This document shows, in pieces, positions 35,251 to 44,874 of a stretch of DNA of 64,000 nucleotides. Position 1 is the stretch's first letter, and each line of letters opens with the position of its first letter. The position numbers and the translations under genes are program-made. The notes below the pieces were generated by a model, which saw only the letters and a list, made by a program, of their open reading frames with translations, was not told the origin of the DNA and ran no database searches. Source of the DNA: Sphingomonas profundi (GTDB lineage: Bacteria > Pseudomonadota > Alphaproteobacteria > Sphingomonadales > Sphingomonadaceae); NCBI RefSeq assembly GCF_009739515.1, contig NZ_CP046535.1:992001-1056000 (forward strand), written 5' to 3'.

Positions 35251-36801
35251 ATGACGATCCTCATACCCATTCTCGGCGATCAGCTCTCCCACGGCCTCGC
35301 ATCGTTGCGCGGCGTGGCGCGGGACGAGGCGGTGCTGCTGCTGATGGAGGTGGCGGACGAGACCACCTATGTGCGCCACCACAAGCGCAAGATCGCCCTG
35401 ATCCTCTCCGCCATGCGCCACTTCGCCGCCGAGCTGCGCGCCGACGGGTGGACGGTGGACTATGTCCGCCTGGACGATCCGGCCAACAGCGGCAGCTTCA
35501 CCGGCGAGGTGGCGCGCGCCGTGGAGCGGCACCGCCCCTCCGCGATCCGCATCGTCGAGCCCGGCGAGTGGCGCGTGCGGGCGATGATCGAGGGCTGGGC
35601 CGCGCGCTTCGGCATCGCGGTGGAGATGCTGGCCGACGACCGCTTCGTCTGCGGCATCCTGGAGTTCCAGACGTGGGCGCAGGCGCGCAACGATCTGGTG
35701 ATGGAGTTCTTCTATCGCGAGATGCGCCGCAAGACCGGCCTGCTGATGCGCGAGGACGGCACACCAGAGGGCGGCCAGTGGAATCTCGACAAGGAGAATC
35801 GCGCGCCGCCGAAGCGCGGCCTCAACTATCCCGAGCCGATGCACTTCGCGCCGGACGAGACAACGGCCGAGGTGATGGCGCTGGTGGAGGCGCGCTTCGC
35901 CGGCCATTTCGGCCGGCTGGAGAAGTTCGCGCTGCCCGTCACCGCCGGGCAGGCGCGACGCGCGCTGGCGCATTTCGTCCGCACCGCGCTGCCCGATTTC
36001 GGCACCTATCAGGATGCGATGGTGACGGGGCAGGACTGGCTCTATCATAGCTGGCTCAGTCCGGCGCTGAACCTGGGCCTGCTTACCCCGCTTGAGGTGG
36101 CGCAGGCGGCGGCGCAGGCCTATGCGGCGGGCGCCGTGCCGCTGAACGCGGCGGAAGGCTTCGTCCGCCAGATCATCGGCTGGCGCGAATATGTGCGCGG
36201 CTATTATTGGATGGAGATGCCGGAGGTCGCGCAGGCCAACGCGCTGGGGGCCACGCGGGCGCTGCCCGAATTCTACTGGACCGGCGAGACGGACATGCTG
36301 TGCCTGGCCGAGGCCGTGCGCAACACGCGCGATCATGGCTACGCCCACCACATCCAGCGGCTGATGGTGCTGGGCAACTTCGCCATGCTGGCGGGCGTCA
36401 GGCCGCAGGACGTGGCGGACTGGTTCCTCGTCGTCTACGCCGACGCCTATGAGTGGGTGGAGCTGCCCAACGTGATCGCCATGAGCCAGCATGCCGATGG
36501 GGGCCGCCTGGCCACCAAGCCCTATGCCGGCGGCGGCGCCTATATCGACCGCATGTCGGACCATTGCGGCCGCTGCCGCTACGACGTGAAGCGGAAGACG
36601 GGGCCGGGGGCCTGCCCGTTCAACGCGCTCTACTGGGATTTCCTGGCACGCCACGAAGGCCGCTTCCGCCGCAACCGGCGCATGACGAACATGTACGCCA
36701 CGTGGGACAGGATGAAACCGGACGCGCGCGAGGCGTACAGGGCGAGCGCCGCCGCCTTCCTCGACACGCTGGAGCCGGCCGCTGCCGGCTGGGCGCGCTA
36801 G
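35251..36801 (+). CDS. Fe-S cryptochrome/(6-4) photolyase-related protein (CryB/PhrB)
   Basis: A 516-residue flavoprotein of the FeS-BCP group (CryB/PhrB), which repair (6-4) photoproducts or act as light sensors. The DPRP N-domain starts LIPILGDQLSHGLASLRGV; the FAD domain includes YHSWLSPALNLGLLTPLEV, IIGWREYVRGYYW, and NYPEP. Four cysteines in the expected pattern for a [4Fe-4S] cluster are present: one in TDMLCLAEAV, then the pair in DHCGRCRYDV and one in GPGACPFNALYW. Start ATG 35251 begins the conserved sequence. Single forward gene. Confidence 0.94.
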   Translation: MTILIPILGDQLSHGLASLRGVARDEAVLLLMEVADETTYVRHHKRKIALILSAMRHFAAELRADGWTVDYVRLDDPANSGSFTGEVARAVERHRPSAIRIVEPGEWRVRAMIEGWAARFGIAVEMLADDRFVCGILEFQTWAQARNDLVMEFFYREMRRKTGLLMREDGTPEGGQWNLDKENRAPPKRGLNYPEPMHFAPDETTAEVMALVEARFAGHFGRLEKFALPVTAGQARRALAHFVRTALPDFGTYQDAMVTGQDWLYHSWLSPALNLGLLTPLEVAQAAAQAYAAGAVPLNAAEGFVRQIIGWREYVRGYYWMEMPEVAQANALGATRALPEFYWTGETDMLCLAEAVRNTRDHGYAHHIQRLMVLGNFAMLAGVRPQDVADWFLVVYADAYEWVELPNVIAMSQHADGGRLATKPYAGGGAYIDRMSDHCGRCRYDVKRKTGPGACPFNALYWDFLARHEGRFRRNRRMTNMYATWDRMKPDAREAYRASAAAFLDTLEPAAAGWAR

Positions 36802-36823
36802 CGGGCGGCGGCGCGTACCCCGA

Positions 36824-37333
36824 TCAGTGGAGCAGGCGGCTCGCCGCCGGGCCACGCGCCTGATGCAGCGGCTCTATCATGTCGTCGAAGCGCAGGATGG
36901 TGCAGCGGCGGCCGCCCGCGTCGCAGCTCTCCTTCACCTCCGTCACCACGAGATGGTCGAGCGCGGCGAAGGCCGGGTGGCCGGTGAGCCGGCCGATCGG
37001 CTGGCGGAGCGCCGCCGCGCGGATCGCGGGCGACAGGCTCATGCCGGGCAGGGTGATGCTGGCGGCGCCGATCGTGTCGATCGTCATGTCGCCCTGGCCG
37101 TAGGGCATCGGCAGCAGCAGGGTCATCGCGATATGGCCGCCGTCGCGGCTGATCCCGCCGATGCGCAGCTCGTGATGGTCCGCGGCCGGCGCCGCCGGAT
37201 CGATCGCGAAGTGAGCGAGGATCGCCCGGCAGCAGCCGCTGATCGTGGGCGGTGCGCGACGGATCGCGCGATCCTGAACCGGGCGTCCGCCCGCCGTACC
37301 GCGGCTGGTCTGCGCTGCCGGAGCCTTGTCCAT
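36824..37333 (-). CDS. Hypothetical cytoplasmic protein
   Basis: I do not recognise this 169-residue protein. ATG 37333 has GGAGG eight bases upstream, a strong start. The first 45 residues are basic and probably disordered; the rest alternates strands and helices (HHELRIGGISRDGGHIAMTLL; LVVTEVKESCDAGGRRCTIL) and has two close cysteines (C-x5-C-like) near residue 145. No signal peptide or membrane segment. It is divergent from the GNAT gene across a somewhat AT-rich 233-base region and converges on the photolyase gene. Confidence 0.62.
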   Translation of the reverse strand: MDKAPAAQTSRGTAGGRPVQDRAIRRAPPTISGCCRAILAHFAIDPAAPAADHHELRIGGISRDGGHIAMTLLLPMPYGQGDMTIDTIGAASITLPGMSLSPAIRAAALRQPIGRLTGHPAFAALDHLVVTEVKESCDAGGRRCTILRFDDMIEPLHQARGPAASRLLH

Positions 37334-37566
37334 CCCGTCCTCCATGGCCGGCGCTGGGGCACGGCAGTGCGGAGCCATGGCATGGACGTCTTAACGGGCG
37401 GTCAACGAACGCTCCGGCGGGCCGCGACGGGGACACCGTCATATTGGCGTAATGGCTTGGGCGGATGTGATTGCCTAAAGCAGTTGGCTGAAATATGCTG
37501 TCTTCGCGAATAAGCAACGGACGAGCGCCAACCGCTTGCAGTCTGATAAAAAGGTGTCGCCGGAAC

Positions 37567-38301
37567 ATGGATGACCTGCTGATCACTACCTTCGCGGAAT
37601 CCCAAGAGATTGCCAGCGCAGCCGACGAGGTCGAGAAGGCCGTGTGGTCGCGCTTGGGATTTCTTAATTTCTCCGAGCCGTTCGTTCATTATTTTGACTT
37701 GATGGAGCAATATCCTGACTATCAGGTCGCCGTCGTCGATCGCAAGCGCGACTATGTCGTCGCTACCGGCAACCTGATCCCGCTGCACCATGACGACCCG
37801 ACCGATCTGCCGGACGGCGGGTGGGACTGGGCGCTGGAGCAGGCGGCCCGGACGGTCGGCGTGGCGCCGAACATGGTGGTCGGCCTGTCGGTTTCGGTGC
37901 CCGATGCACATCGCAATCGCGGCCTGGCGCGGCTGGTGCTGGGCGCCATGCGCAACATCGTCGCCAGCAAGGGCCTCGGCACGCCGTATCTGCCGGTGCG
38001 CCCGACCATGCGGGAGCAGCATCTGGACGTGGACATCGCCGATTACGCGGCGTGGCGGCGGAACGACGGCAAGCTGTTCGATCCGTGGCTGCGCGCGCAC
38101 GAGTCGGTCGGCGGGCGGATGATGGGGATCTGCCACTCCTCGATGGTGATCGACAAGCCGGTGGGCTTCTGGGAGGCGTGGTCCGGCCAGGTCTACGAGG
38201 CTTCGGGCGACTATCCGATCGCGGGCGGGCTGGCGCCGGTGGCGATCGATCTGGCACGCGGCATCGGCACCTATATCGAGCCGAACGTCTGGTATCACTG
38301 A
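37567..38301 (+). CDS. GNAT-family N-acetyltransferase
   Basis: A 244-residue protein with a GNAT-like core: VVGLSVSVPDAHRNRGLARL (acetyl-CoA loop R-x-x-G-x-A, about residues 108-118) preceded by YVVATGNLIPLHHDD. The N- and C-terminal extensions are not shared with common GNATs, and YPDYQVAVVDRKRDY is distinctive. Substrate unknown. Start ATG 37567 lies after a TA-rich leader; an open frame reaches 37495. It stands alone, divergent from a hypothetical gene. Confidence 0.78.
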   Translation: MDDLLITTFAESQEIASAADEVEKAVWSRLGFLNFSEPFVHYFDLMEQYPDYQVAVVDRKRDYVVATGNLIPLHHDDPTDLPDGGWDWALEQAARTVGVAPNMVVGLSVSVPDAHRNRGLARLVLGAMRNIVASKGLGTPYLPVRPTMREQHLDVDIADYAAWRRNDGKLFDPWLRAHESVGGRMMGICHSSMVIDKPVGFWEAWSGQVYEASGDYPIAGGLAPVAIDLARGIGTYIEPNVWYH

Positions 38302-38322
38302 TCCGCCGGGCCGCTCGCGCGG

Positions 38323-39189
38323 TCAGGTCCGCACGCCGATCTCCCGCAGCGCGGCGAGCACGGGCAGGCCGAGGATGACGATGGCGAGGCCGATGCGCTG
38401 CACGCCGTGCACCGTCTCCTTCATCACCACGCTCGCCAGCAGCATCGTGACGGCGCTGGAGAGGGTGGCGACCACGCTGACCACGGCGATGCCGCCCTGG
38501 CGCAGCCCGCTATTGTAGCAGCCGTAGCCGGCGACGCAGCCGATCGCGATGCCCAGCACGATCAGCCAGGTGCGCCCGCCCTCCGGCGCGGCCAGCCGCG
38601 TCTGCGTCGGCCACAGCAGGGCGCAGAGGCCCAGCAGCAGGAAATTGCTCAGCAGCACGTCGAACACCGGCACGCTCGGCAGCACGTAGGTGGCGGCCAG
38701 CCAGATGGAGAGGCCGCTCGCCAGCGCGCTGCCGATCGCGGCGGCGGCGCCGGCGCGCGGCCGCAGCCCGCGCGCGCCGCCGCTCTCCAGCATCACCAGC
38801 AGCGCGCCGAGGCTGATGAGGCCGAGAATGAGCAGCAGCGGCAGCGACACCGCCTCGGTGCCGGTGGCGAGGCCGATGGCGGTGGCGACTATCGCATAGG
38901 ATCCGATCAGCGGCGCGACCACGGCGACCCGGCCGTTCTGGAAGGCGGCGTAGAGCAGGCCGAGGCCGACCGCGTTGGACAGCGCGGCGGCGACCAGCAT
39001 CGGCGCAACCCCGGCATCCAGCGTGGCCCATGGCAGCCGCCCTTCGGCCAGGATCGCGCAGAGCACGATCAGCGAGGCGGCGCCCTGCGTCCACACGATC
39101 GAGCCCTTCAGCGACAGCCTGTCGCCGAGCAGCTTGATGAGGAAATCCGCCGCCCCCCAGAAGAAGGCGGTCAGCAGGCCGAAGATCAT
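38323..39189 (-). CDS. EamA/DMT-family transporter
   Basis: A 288-residue inner-membrane protein with about ten helices in two EamA repeats: FGLLTAFFWGAADFLIKLLG at the start and GSALASGLSIWLAATYVLPS for the second half. The helix pair AVVAPLIGSYAIVATAI and VVSVVATLSSAVTMLLASVV are typical of drug/metabolite exporters. It is the last gene of a reverse four-gene unit (c-di-GMP sensor, receptor, oxygenase, transporter), 13 bases after the oxygenase. ATG 39189 is preferred; a TTG at 39198 would add three residues. Probably exports a small metabolite. Confidence 0.88.
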   Translation of the reverse strand: MIFGLLTAFFWGAADFLIKLLGDRLSLKGSIVWTQGAASLIVLCAILAEGRLPWATLDAGVAPMLVAAALSNAVGLGLLYAAFQNGRVAVVAPLIGSYAIVATAIGLATGTEAVSLPLLLILGLISLGALLVMLESGGARGLRPRAGAAAAIGSALASGLSIWLAATYVLPSVPVFDVLLSNFLLLGLCALLWPTQTRLAAPEGGRTWLIVLGIAIGCVAGYGCYNSGLRQGGIAVVSVVATLSSAVTMLLASVVMKETVHGVQRIGLAIVILGLPVLAALREIGVRT

Positions 39190-39202
39190 TGCGCGCAACC
39201 GA

Positions 39203-40027
39203 TCATGCGAAGAAGGCGAACGTCCGCGTCTCTATGCTCGCGCGGCCGGGCGTGCCCGGCGGGCAGGCGGGATCGTGGAAGGCGGCGTGGAAGCAGCCGT
39301 CGCGCCCGGCATAATCGTGGCCGAGGAACAGCAGCAGCTCGTCCGGCACCATGTCGCGATAGCTCCACCATGCCTGCTTTGGCGCGTGGCGGAGCAGGCG
39401 AAGCTCGGCGCGGTAGGTGCCGTTCTCGCCATAATCCTCGATGAACTCGCCCGCGCGCACATCCTCCGGCGCCACGCTGCGCACGTCGCACACGGCCAGC
39501 GGCCTGTCGTGCGGCGGCGGCGAGAGGACGCGCCAGGCGTGGATGCACAGCGTGCGGGACCAGCGCGTCGCCATGATCCGCGCATGATCCGCATCCGCCT
39601 GCGCCGGATCCTCGATCGCGCGGTCGCGGCTGTCGGCCATCAGCATCCGCGCGGTTTCCGCGGTGAAGTCGGAATGGACGTGCATCAGCGGGATCTGGGT
39701 GGTGGCGCCGCCGGGCAGGCGCATGACGCTGAGGTCGCAGATCACGCGATCGGCGCCCAGCGCGGCCGCGATCCTTGTCTGCACCGCGGCCAGATAGGGG
39801 CCGTTGCGCTGCGCCTCGTCCATGAAGTCGATCGCCGGCAGCGGGTGCGGGTGAAGCGCGAACCCCTCGCGTTCGATCGAGGCGGAGATCATCCGCGCAT
39901 CGTGGATCGCCACCTCGCGAACGTCCTCGTCCAGCCGGGATCGTTCGGGCATGCTGGTGTGGTAGAGCGCCTCGCCCGGCGTGTCGCCGAGGAAGCGCAG
40001 CATCGCCCTGGTGTCGCCGTCCGCCAT
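39203..40027 (-). CDS. CmcJ/NvfI-family oxidoreductase
   Basis: A 274-residue protein of the CmcJ/NvfI (AsaB-like) family of non-heme iron-type oxygenases used in secondary metabolism. Family motifs are visible in order: LMHVHSDFT (H-x-D, metal ligands), the TLCIHAWRVLSPP stretch, and WWSYRDMVPDELLLFLGHDY then DPACPPGTPGRASIETRTFAF at the end. The substrate is not known. It lies 38 bases after the TonB receptor and 13 before the EamA transporter on the same strand, which suggests a modified molecule that is both taken up and exported, an inference only. Confidence 0.82.
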   Translation of the reverse strand: MADGDTRAMLRFLGDTPGEALYHTSMPERSRLDEDVREVAIHDARMISASIEREGFALHPHPLPAIDFMDEAQRNGPYLAAVQTRIAAALGADRVICDLSVMRLPGGATTQIPLMHVHSDFTAETARMLMADSRDRAIEDPAQADADHARIMATRWSRTLCIHAWRVLSPPPHDRPLAVCDVRSVAPEDVRAGEFIEDYGENGTYRAELRLLRHAPKQAWWSYRDMVPDELLLFLGHDYAGRDGCFHAAFHDPACPPGTPGRASIETRTFAFFA

Positions 40028-40065
40028 GGCGGCCTTCTAGCGGGGCCGCTTGCGGAAGGCGAGGC

Positions 40066-42381
40066 TCAGAAGCGCTGGCTAACCGTCAGGCCCGCCGTGC
40101 GCGCGAGGATCGGCCCCCACAAGGTCGCCGGCGACGTGCCGCCGCCATTGTCGGCGCCGGCGTAGCAGACCGCGTTCGTCACGTTGCGGACATAGCCTTC
40201 GATGCGCCACCCGGCATCGGCGGCATAGCCCGCGCGGGCATCGCCGCGCCCGCATGGCGGCACCCGCCCGAAGCCACGATCGTCGAACGAGCGGCGCGCC
40301 CGCCCGGCATAGCTGGCCTCGCCCTGCGCGTATATCTCGCCCGCACCGGCCGGCGCGTGGACGCGCAGGATCGCGCCGCCGGAGAGGGTGGGATTGCCGA
40401 GGCCGCCGCAATCGCTCGCGTCGCAGTCGCGGTCGCCGGTTTTGCGCGTATGCACCCATGCGCCCTCGATCGTGAGATCGATGTGGGCGCCCAGGGTCAG
40501 CGCGGCCTCCGCCTCCACCCCGGTGCCGCGCACGCGGCCGATATTCACCACCTGCGTGCTGCGCAGGTCCGGATCGAAGATGTTCGCCTGCAGATCCTTG
40601 TAGACATAGTGGAAGCCGGTGATCGCAGCGGTGCCGAGGCCGGCGGGCAGCCGGCCCTTCACCCCCAGTTCCACGCTGCGGATGCTCTCCTCGCCATAAT
40701 CGTCCGGCCGGGTGCCGGCGGGGACGAGGCCGTGATCGTCGAGCGGCGCCGGCCCGATCAGGCTGAACGTGCCGAAGCCGCCGGCCTTGGTGCCCTTGGT
40801 GGCGCTGGCGTAGACCGTCCAGGCCCGGTTCGGCTGCCAGCGCGCGTAGAGCCGTGGCGAGAGGCCGTCCCAGCTCCTCGCGGCGCGGACGTAGCCGTCG
40901 GTGAAGTAGGTCGAGAGGAAGACGTTGCCGAGCGAGCTGGCGACCGGCGGCACGTCCAGATCGAAGCGCTTGCGATCGTGCGTCCAGCGCGCCCCGGCGC
41001 CGATCGTGAGCGTGGCGGTGGCGCTCCAGTCGATCGCACCATAGGCCGATACGCCGCGGTTGGCGCCGCGCGCGCGGTTGATGTCGACGAGCGTGCCGTC
41101 GGACGATGGCGTGTAGGCGCTGCCGTAAAAATCGGCGGTGAAGCTGTCGCAATCGGGATAGCCATAGGCCAGGCACACGATCGGCTCGGCGATGGCGTTG
41201 GTGAAGCGGCCCTTCACGCGCTCGCGATAGCCGGATACGCCAAGGTTCCAGCGCAGCGCGCGGGCGGGATCGGACGTGGCGGTGAACTCCTGGCTGGCAT
41301 AGCTGCCATGCTGGCGCGCGCGATAGGTGTCGATCGTCAGCGGCGTGCCGTCATAATCCTCGACATAGCGGTAGTGGTGCGCGCGCACGCCGGTGAGCGA
41401 CGTGAGCGTCCAGCCGCCCGCCTGTCGATCGATCCGCAGGGTGAGCGAACCGACGCGGGAATGATCGGTGAGGCGGGGCACGTCGCTGTCCACGTCGCGG
41501 CGGCCGCCACCGATCGTCAGGTCCGCCGCCAGGATGCGCAGCAGGTCCAGCACCTCGGCATCGCCGGCGCGGGCGCGGTGCGGCGTGCCGCCGATCTCGC
41601 GATCCTCATACTCGCCGGTGAGCCGCACCGTCGTCGTCTCGCCGCGATGGAGCAGCGAGGCGCGGACGGCGGCGACATCGCGCCCGCCGAGCGGGGCGGC
41701 AGCGGGGAAGGCGACGTTGTCGGTCGATCCGTCCTCGGTCTCGCGGTCGGCGGCGACGCGCAATGCCCATCCGTCGCCGAGCGCGGCGTTGTAGGCGCCC
41801 TGCACCTCCACCCGGTCGCGCGTGCCGAAGCGGCCCATGGCGTAGCCCGACGACGCATCGGGATCGGGCGCGACGGTGACGATGGCGAGCGCGCCGGAGA
41901 TGGCGTTGCGGCCGAACAGGAACAGCTGCGGCCCGCGCAGCGCCTCGATCCGCTCGATATCGTAGGCGGTCGTGATCGCGGTGCCGGTGCGCCCCTGGTG
42001 GATGCCGTCGCGGAACACGCCGATCGAGGGATCGCCGCCGATGCCGTAATCGTTGGAGGCGATGCCGCGGATGGTGATGCCGTCGACGAAATTATTGTCG
42101 GCGAAGCCCGAGAAGCCGGGAGTGAAGCGGATCGCCGCCTTGGCATCGGACAGATCGGCCCCCTCCATCGCCGCACCGGACGTCACGGTGATCGCCGCCG
42201 GCACGTCGAGCAGCCGTTCCGGGCGCTTCTGCGCGGTGACGATGATGTCGCCCGCCTGATCGCCGCCGGCCTGATCGACGAGAGCCTGCGCGGCCAGCGG
42301 CTGCGCCAGGATGCCGAGCGCCGCGACGAGGATGCGCCGCGGGCACGCGCCCGTGATCGCGCATCGGGTGCCGGCCGTCAT
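40066..42381 (-). CDS. TonB-dependent outer-membrane receptor
   Basis: A 771-residue receptor. After a signal region (to about residue 34) comes a TonB box-like DIIVTAQKRPERLLDVPAAI, then the plug domain with FTPGFSGFADNNFVDGITIR and YDIERIEALRGPQLFLFGRN, and a 22-strand barrel that ends ARTAGLTVSQRF with the C-terminal Phe. The 'TAQKR' type is common in sphingomonads and takes up glycans, plant compounds or siderophores. Its ATG overlaps the stop of the upstream GGDEF-EAL gene by four bases, so it is translationally coupled to a c-di-GMP enzyme, which is unusual. Confidence 0.93.
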   Translation of the reverse strand: MTAGTRCAITGACPRRILVAALGILAQPLAAQALVDQAGGDQAGDIIVTAQKRPERLLDVPAAITVTSGAAMEGADLSDAKAAIRFTPGFSGFADNNFVDGITIRGIASNDYGIGGDPSIGVFRDGIHQGRTGTAITTAYDIERIEALRGPQLFLFGRNAISGALAIVTVAPDPDASSGYAMGRFGTRDRVEVQGAYNAALGDGWALRVAADRETEDGSTDNVAFPAAAPLGGRDVAAVRASLLHRGETTTVRLTGEYEDREIGGTPHRARAGDAEVLDLLRILAADLTIGGGRRDVDSDVPRLTDHSRVGSLTLRIDRQAGGWTLTSLTGVRAHHYRYVEDYDGTPLTIDTYRARQHGSYASQEFTATSDPARALRWNLGVSGYRERVKGRFTNAIAEPIVCLAYGYPDCDSFTADFYGSAYTPSSDGTLVDINRARGANRGVSAYGAIDWSATATLTIGAGARWTHDRKRFDLDVPPVASSLGNVFLSTYFTDGYVRAARSWDGLSPRLYARWQPNRAWTVYASATKGTKAGGFGTFSLIGPAPLDDHGLVPAGTRPDDYGEESIRSVELGVKGRLPAGLGTAAITGFHYVYKDLQANIFDPDLRSTQVVNIGRVRGTGVEAEAALTLGAHIDLTIEGAWVHTRKTGDRDCDASDCGGLGNPTLSGGAILRVHAPAGAGEIYAQGEASYAGRARRSFDDRGFGRVPPCGRGDARAGYAADAGWRIEGYVRNVTNAVCYAGADNGGGTSPATLWGPILARTAGLTVSQRF

Positions 42382-44666
42382 TTGATCGCCAGCCGCAGGG
42401 CGGGGGCGGGGGCGCTGGCCGGCGTCTCGGCCAGCGTCGCGGCGAGTGCGCGGAGATGCTCAGTCGCCTTCGCCGGCGGCAGGGCGCGGCCGTACAGCCA
42501 GCCCTGGATCTGGTCGCAGCCCAGCATCTTCAGGATCAGCGCCTCGCGCAGATGCTCGACCCCTTCGGCCACCACCTCGATGCCGAGCGCGCGGCCGACA
42601 TCGATCACCGCCTTCACCAGCGAGGCGGAGCGCTGCTCCTCCAGCTTGCCGTCGCAGATGAAGCTGCGATCGATCTTCAGCTTGTCGAAGGTGAACTCCT
42701 GAAGGTAGCTGAGGCTGGAATAGCCGGTGCCGAAATCGTCGAGGCTCATCTTGAAGCCCATCGCGCTGATGCCGTGCAGCACCTTGCGCACGCTCTCGGT
42801 GGAATCGAGCAGCAGGCCCTCGGTGATCTCGAACACGATGCGGGTGGGATCGGCGCCGCTGGCGCGCAGGTGGCGGGCCAGCGCATCGAGCAGGCCCGGC
42901 GCCTTGATCTGTAGTGGCGAGAGGTTGATCGATATCCACAGATCCGGCCAGCGCAGCGAATCGCTGAAGGCGCGGCGGATCACCCAGTCGCCCAGCTTCA
43001 GCATGATCCCGGCGCTCTCGGCGATCGGGATGAACTCGCCCGGGTGCATCGGCATAGGATCGTCGGACGGCCAGCGCAGCAGCGCCTCCATGCCGGAGAC
43101 TCGCGCCGCCCGGATATCGACGATCGGCTGGTAGTGCAGCTCGAAGCGGTCGGCCTCCAGCATGCTCAGGATGCGCGACTCGCGCTCCTTGCGCACGAAG
43201 ATCTGGTCCCGCATGCCGCGGTGGTAGACGGTGCAGCGGGCGCGCCCGGCGTCCTTTGCGTCGTAGAGCGCGATGTCGGCATTGCGCATCAGATCGGTGG
43301 CGTCGCGGCTGTGATCGGGCGCGATCGAGATGCCGACCGACAGGCCGATGCGCGTGGGCGTGCCGCCGAGATCGAACGGCTCGTCGAACGCCTTCTGGAT
43401 GCGCTCGCCGAACTCCTGCACCGAGAGCCACTTCTCGGAGTGCATCAGCGCGAACTCGTCGCCGCCGAAGCGCGAGACGAGCACGCAGTCCGGGAAGCCC
43501 TCACGCAGGCGGCGGGCGACCTCCTTGATCAGCACGTCGCCCAGCTCGTGGCCCAGCGTATCGTTGATCGTCTTGAAGTTATCGAGATCGCAGAAGGCCA
43601 GCAGCGTGCGGTTCTGCTCGATCAGCGCCGGCGCCAGCGCGGCATCGAGCCGTTGCGCGAACAGGCGGCGGTTGGGCAGCGCCGAGAGCGGATCGTAGTT
43701 GGCGAGAAAGCTCGCCTCCTGCTCCTTGTCGACGAGCGACCGCGTCATCCGCTGCATCCGCCGGAGCGTGAGGAACAGCAAGACCGCCGAGATCATGGTG
43801 ATGACGACGAACAGCGGCAGCACATAGTGGAGCAGCGAGCGGCCGGGCTCGCGCGCAGTCCACTGGTAGCGCTGGATCGGCTGGCCCTTGTCCGTCGTGA
43901 CGACATATTGCGCGGTGGACGTGATCGGTGCCGAGAGCGGCGTCGCGCGCAGATCGCGGATCAGCAGCGAATTGGCGATGTTGCGCAGCTGCCGGTCGCC
44001 GATGCGCACCGCGCTGACGATCAGATAGGGCCGGCCGCGCATCAGGCGCTGGTCGGTCACGGGCACCACCGTCATCACCGTGAGGATCACCGCCTGACCG
44101 AAATTCTCGACGATGTGCGACGTCCAGCGGCCCTGCGCGCCATCGCGCGAGATCTGCGAATATCGCTGCTGGTTGCTGGTGAACGCGTCGTCGCGCTGGC
44201 GCCGGCCGTCCTCGTTGCCGCTGCGCACGATCCGCACGAGTTCGCCAAGATCGCGCGAGTAGCCGCCGAGCGAGGCGGCCGGGATGCGGTGGCCGGCGGA
44301 ATAGCCGTAGATCGGCCGGTTCTGCGGATCGAGGATCCAGATGGCGTCGTGGCCGTAGACCTTGGTGAGATACTCGCCGATCTCGTAGTCGAGCCACTGC
44401 TCGTCGCGCTTGCCGCCCTGCAGCTTCTGCACGGTCGTATCCCAGAAGGCGACGGTCTGGACGCCGCTCAGCGCATCGACTACGTCCTGGCTCAGCGCGT
44501 TGTCGACGAGCTGCGTCTGGGTGGAGACGGCGTCGCGGTTCATCGACAGCCCCGCGAGCGCGATGGCGACGATGCCGCCAAGCGCCAGCGCGAGCACGAT
44601 CGCCGCGACGATGACTATCGGCTTTCCGTGACGGACGTCGCGGACGACCGAGGAAAGCTTAACCAC
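42378..44666 (-). CDS. Membrane sensor GGDEF-EAL protein (catalytically complete)
   Basis: A 762-residue c-di-GMP enzyme. A helix at residues 17-40, a periplasmic CHASE4-like sensor (about 45-270, with YGHDAIWILDPQNRPIYGYS), a second helix near 285-305, GGDEF domain with SRFGGDEFAL, and EAL domain with GMEALLRW, ISINLSPLQ, FEITEG, SLDDFGTGYSS, KLKIDRSF and CDQIQG. All EAL metal and base residues are present, so phosphodiesterase activity is expected; the GGDEF core is also intact but has no RxxD inhibitory site. First gene of the reverse unit with the receptor, oxygenase and transporter. Confidence 0.95.
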   Translation of the reverse strand: MVKLSSVVRDVRHGKPIVIVAAIVLALALGGIVAIALAGLSMNRDAVSTQTQLVDNALSQDVVDALSGVQTVAFWDTTVQKLQGGKRDEQWLDYEIGEYLTKVYGHDAIWILDPQNRPIYGYSAGHRIPAASLGGYSRDLGELVRIVRSGNEDGRRQRDDAFTSNQQRYSQISRDGAQGRWTSHIVENFGQAVILTVMTVVPVTDQRLMRGRPYLIVSAVRIGDRQLRNIANSLLIRDLRATPLSAPITSTAQYVVTTDKGQPIQRYQWTAREPGRSLLHYVLPLFVVITMISAVLLFLTLRRMQRMTRSLVDKEQEASFLANYDPLSALPNRRLFAQRLDAALAPALIEQNRTLLAFCDLDNFKTINDTLGHELGDVLIKEVARRLREGFPDCVLVSRFGGDEFALMHSEKWLSVQEFGERIQKAFDEPFDLGGTPTRIGLSVGISIAPDHSRDATDLMRNADIALYDAKDAGRARCTVYHRGMRDQIFVRKERESRILSMLEADRFELHYQPIVDIRAARVSGMEALLRWPSDDPMPMHPGEFIPIAESAGIMLKLGDWVIRRAFSDSLRWPDLWISINLSPLQIKAPGLLDALARHLRASGADPTRIVFEITEGLLLDSTESVRKVLHGISAMGFKMSLDDFGTGYSSLSYLQEFTFDKLKIDRSFICDGKLEEQRSASLVKAVIDVGRALGIEVVAEGVEHLREALILKMLGCDQIQGWLYGRALPPAKATEHLRALAATLAETPASAPAPALRLAIK

Positions 44667-44874
44667 GACTTGTCAGTCCTCTGGCATCGGTTACGATGCA
44701 CTGATAGTCGCCGGACCTTGCAGCACCCTTTGACAAGATGGTTACTGCCGCGTTCAGCAAGATGACTGAGTTTAAATTAGGAGAGTGTGTGTGGCCGAGG
44801 CGTCGGCTGGGCCGGACCGGCGATGCAGCCGCCGTCGGCCACCGACGGCCATGCCTGGTAAATTGCCCCATGGT

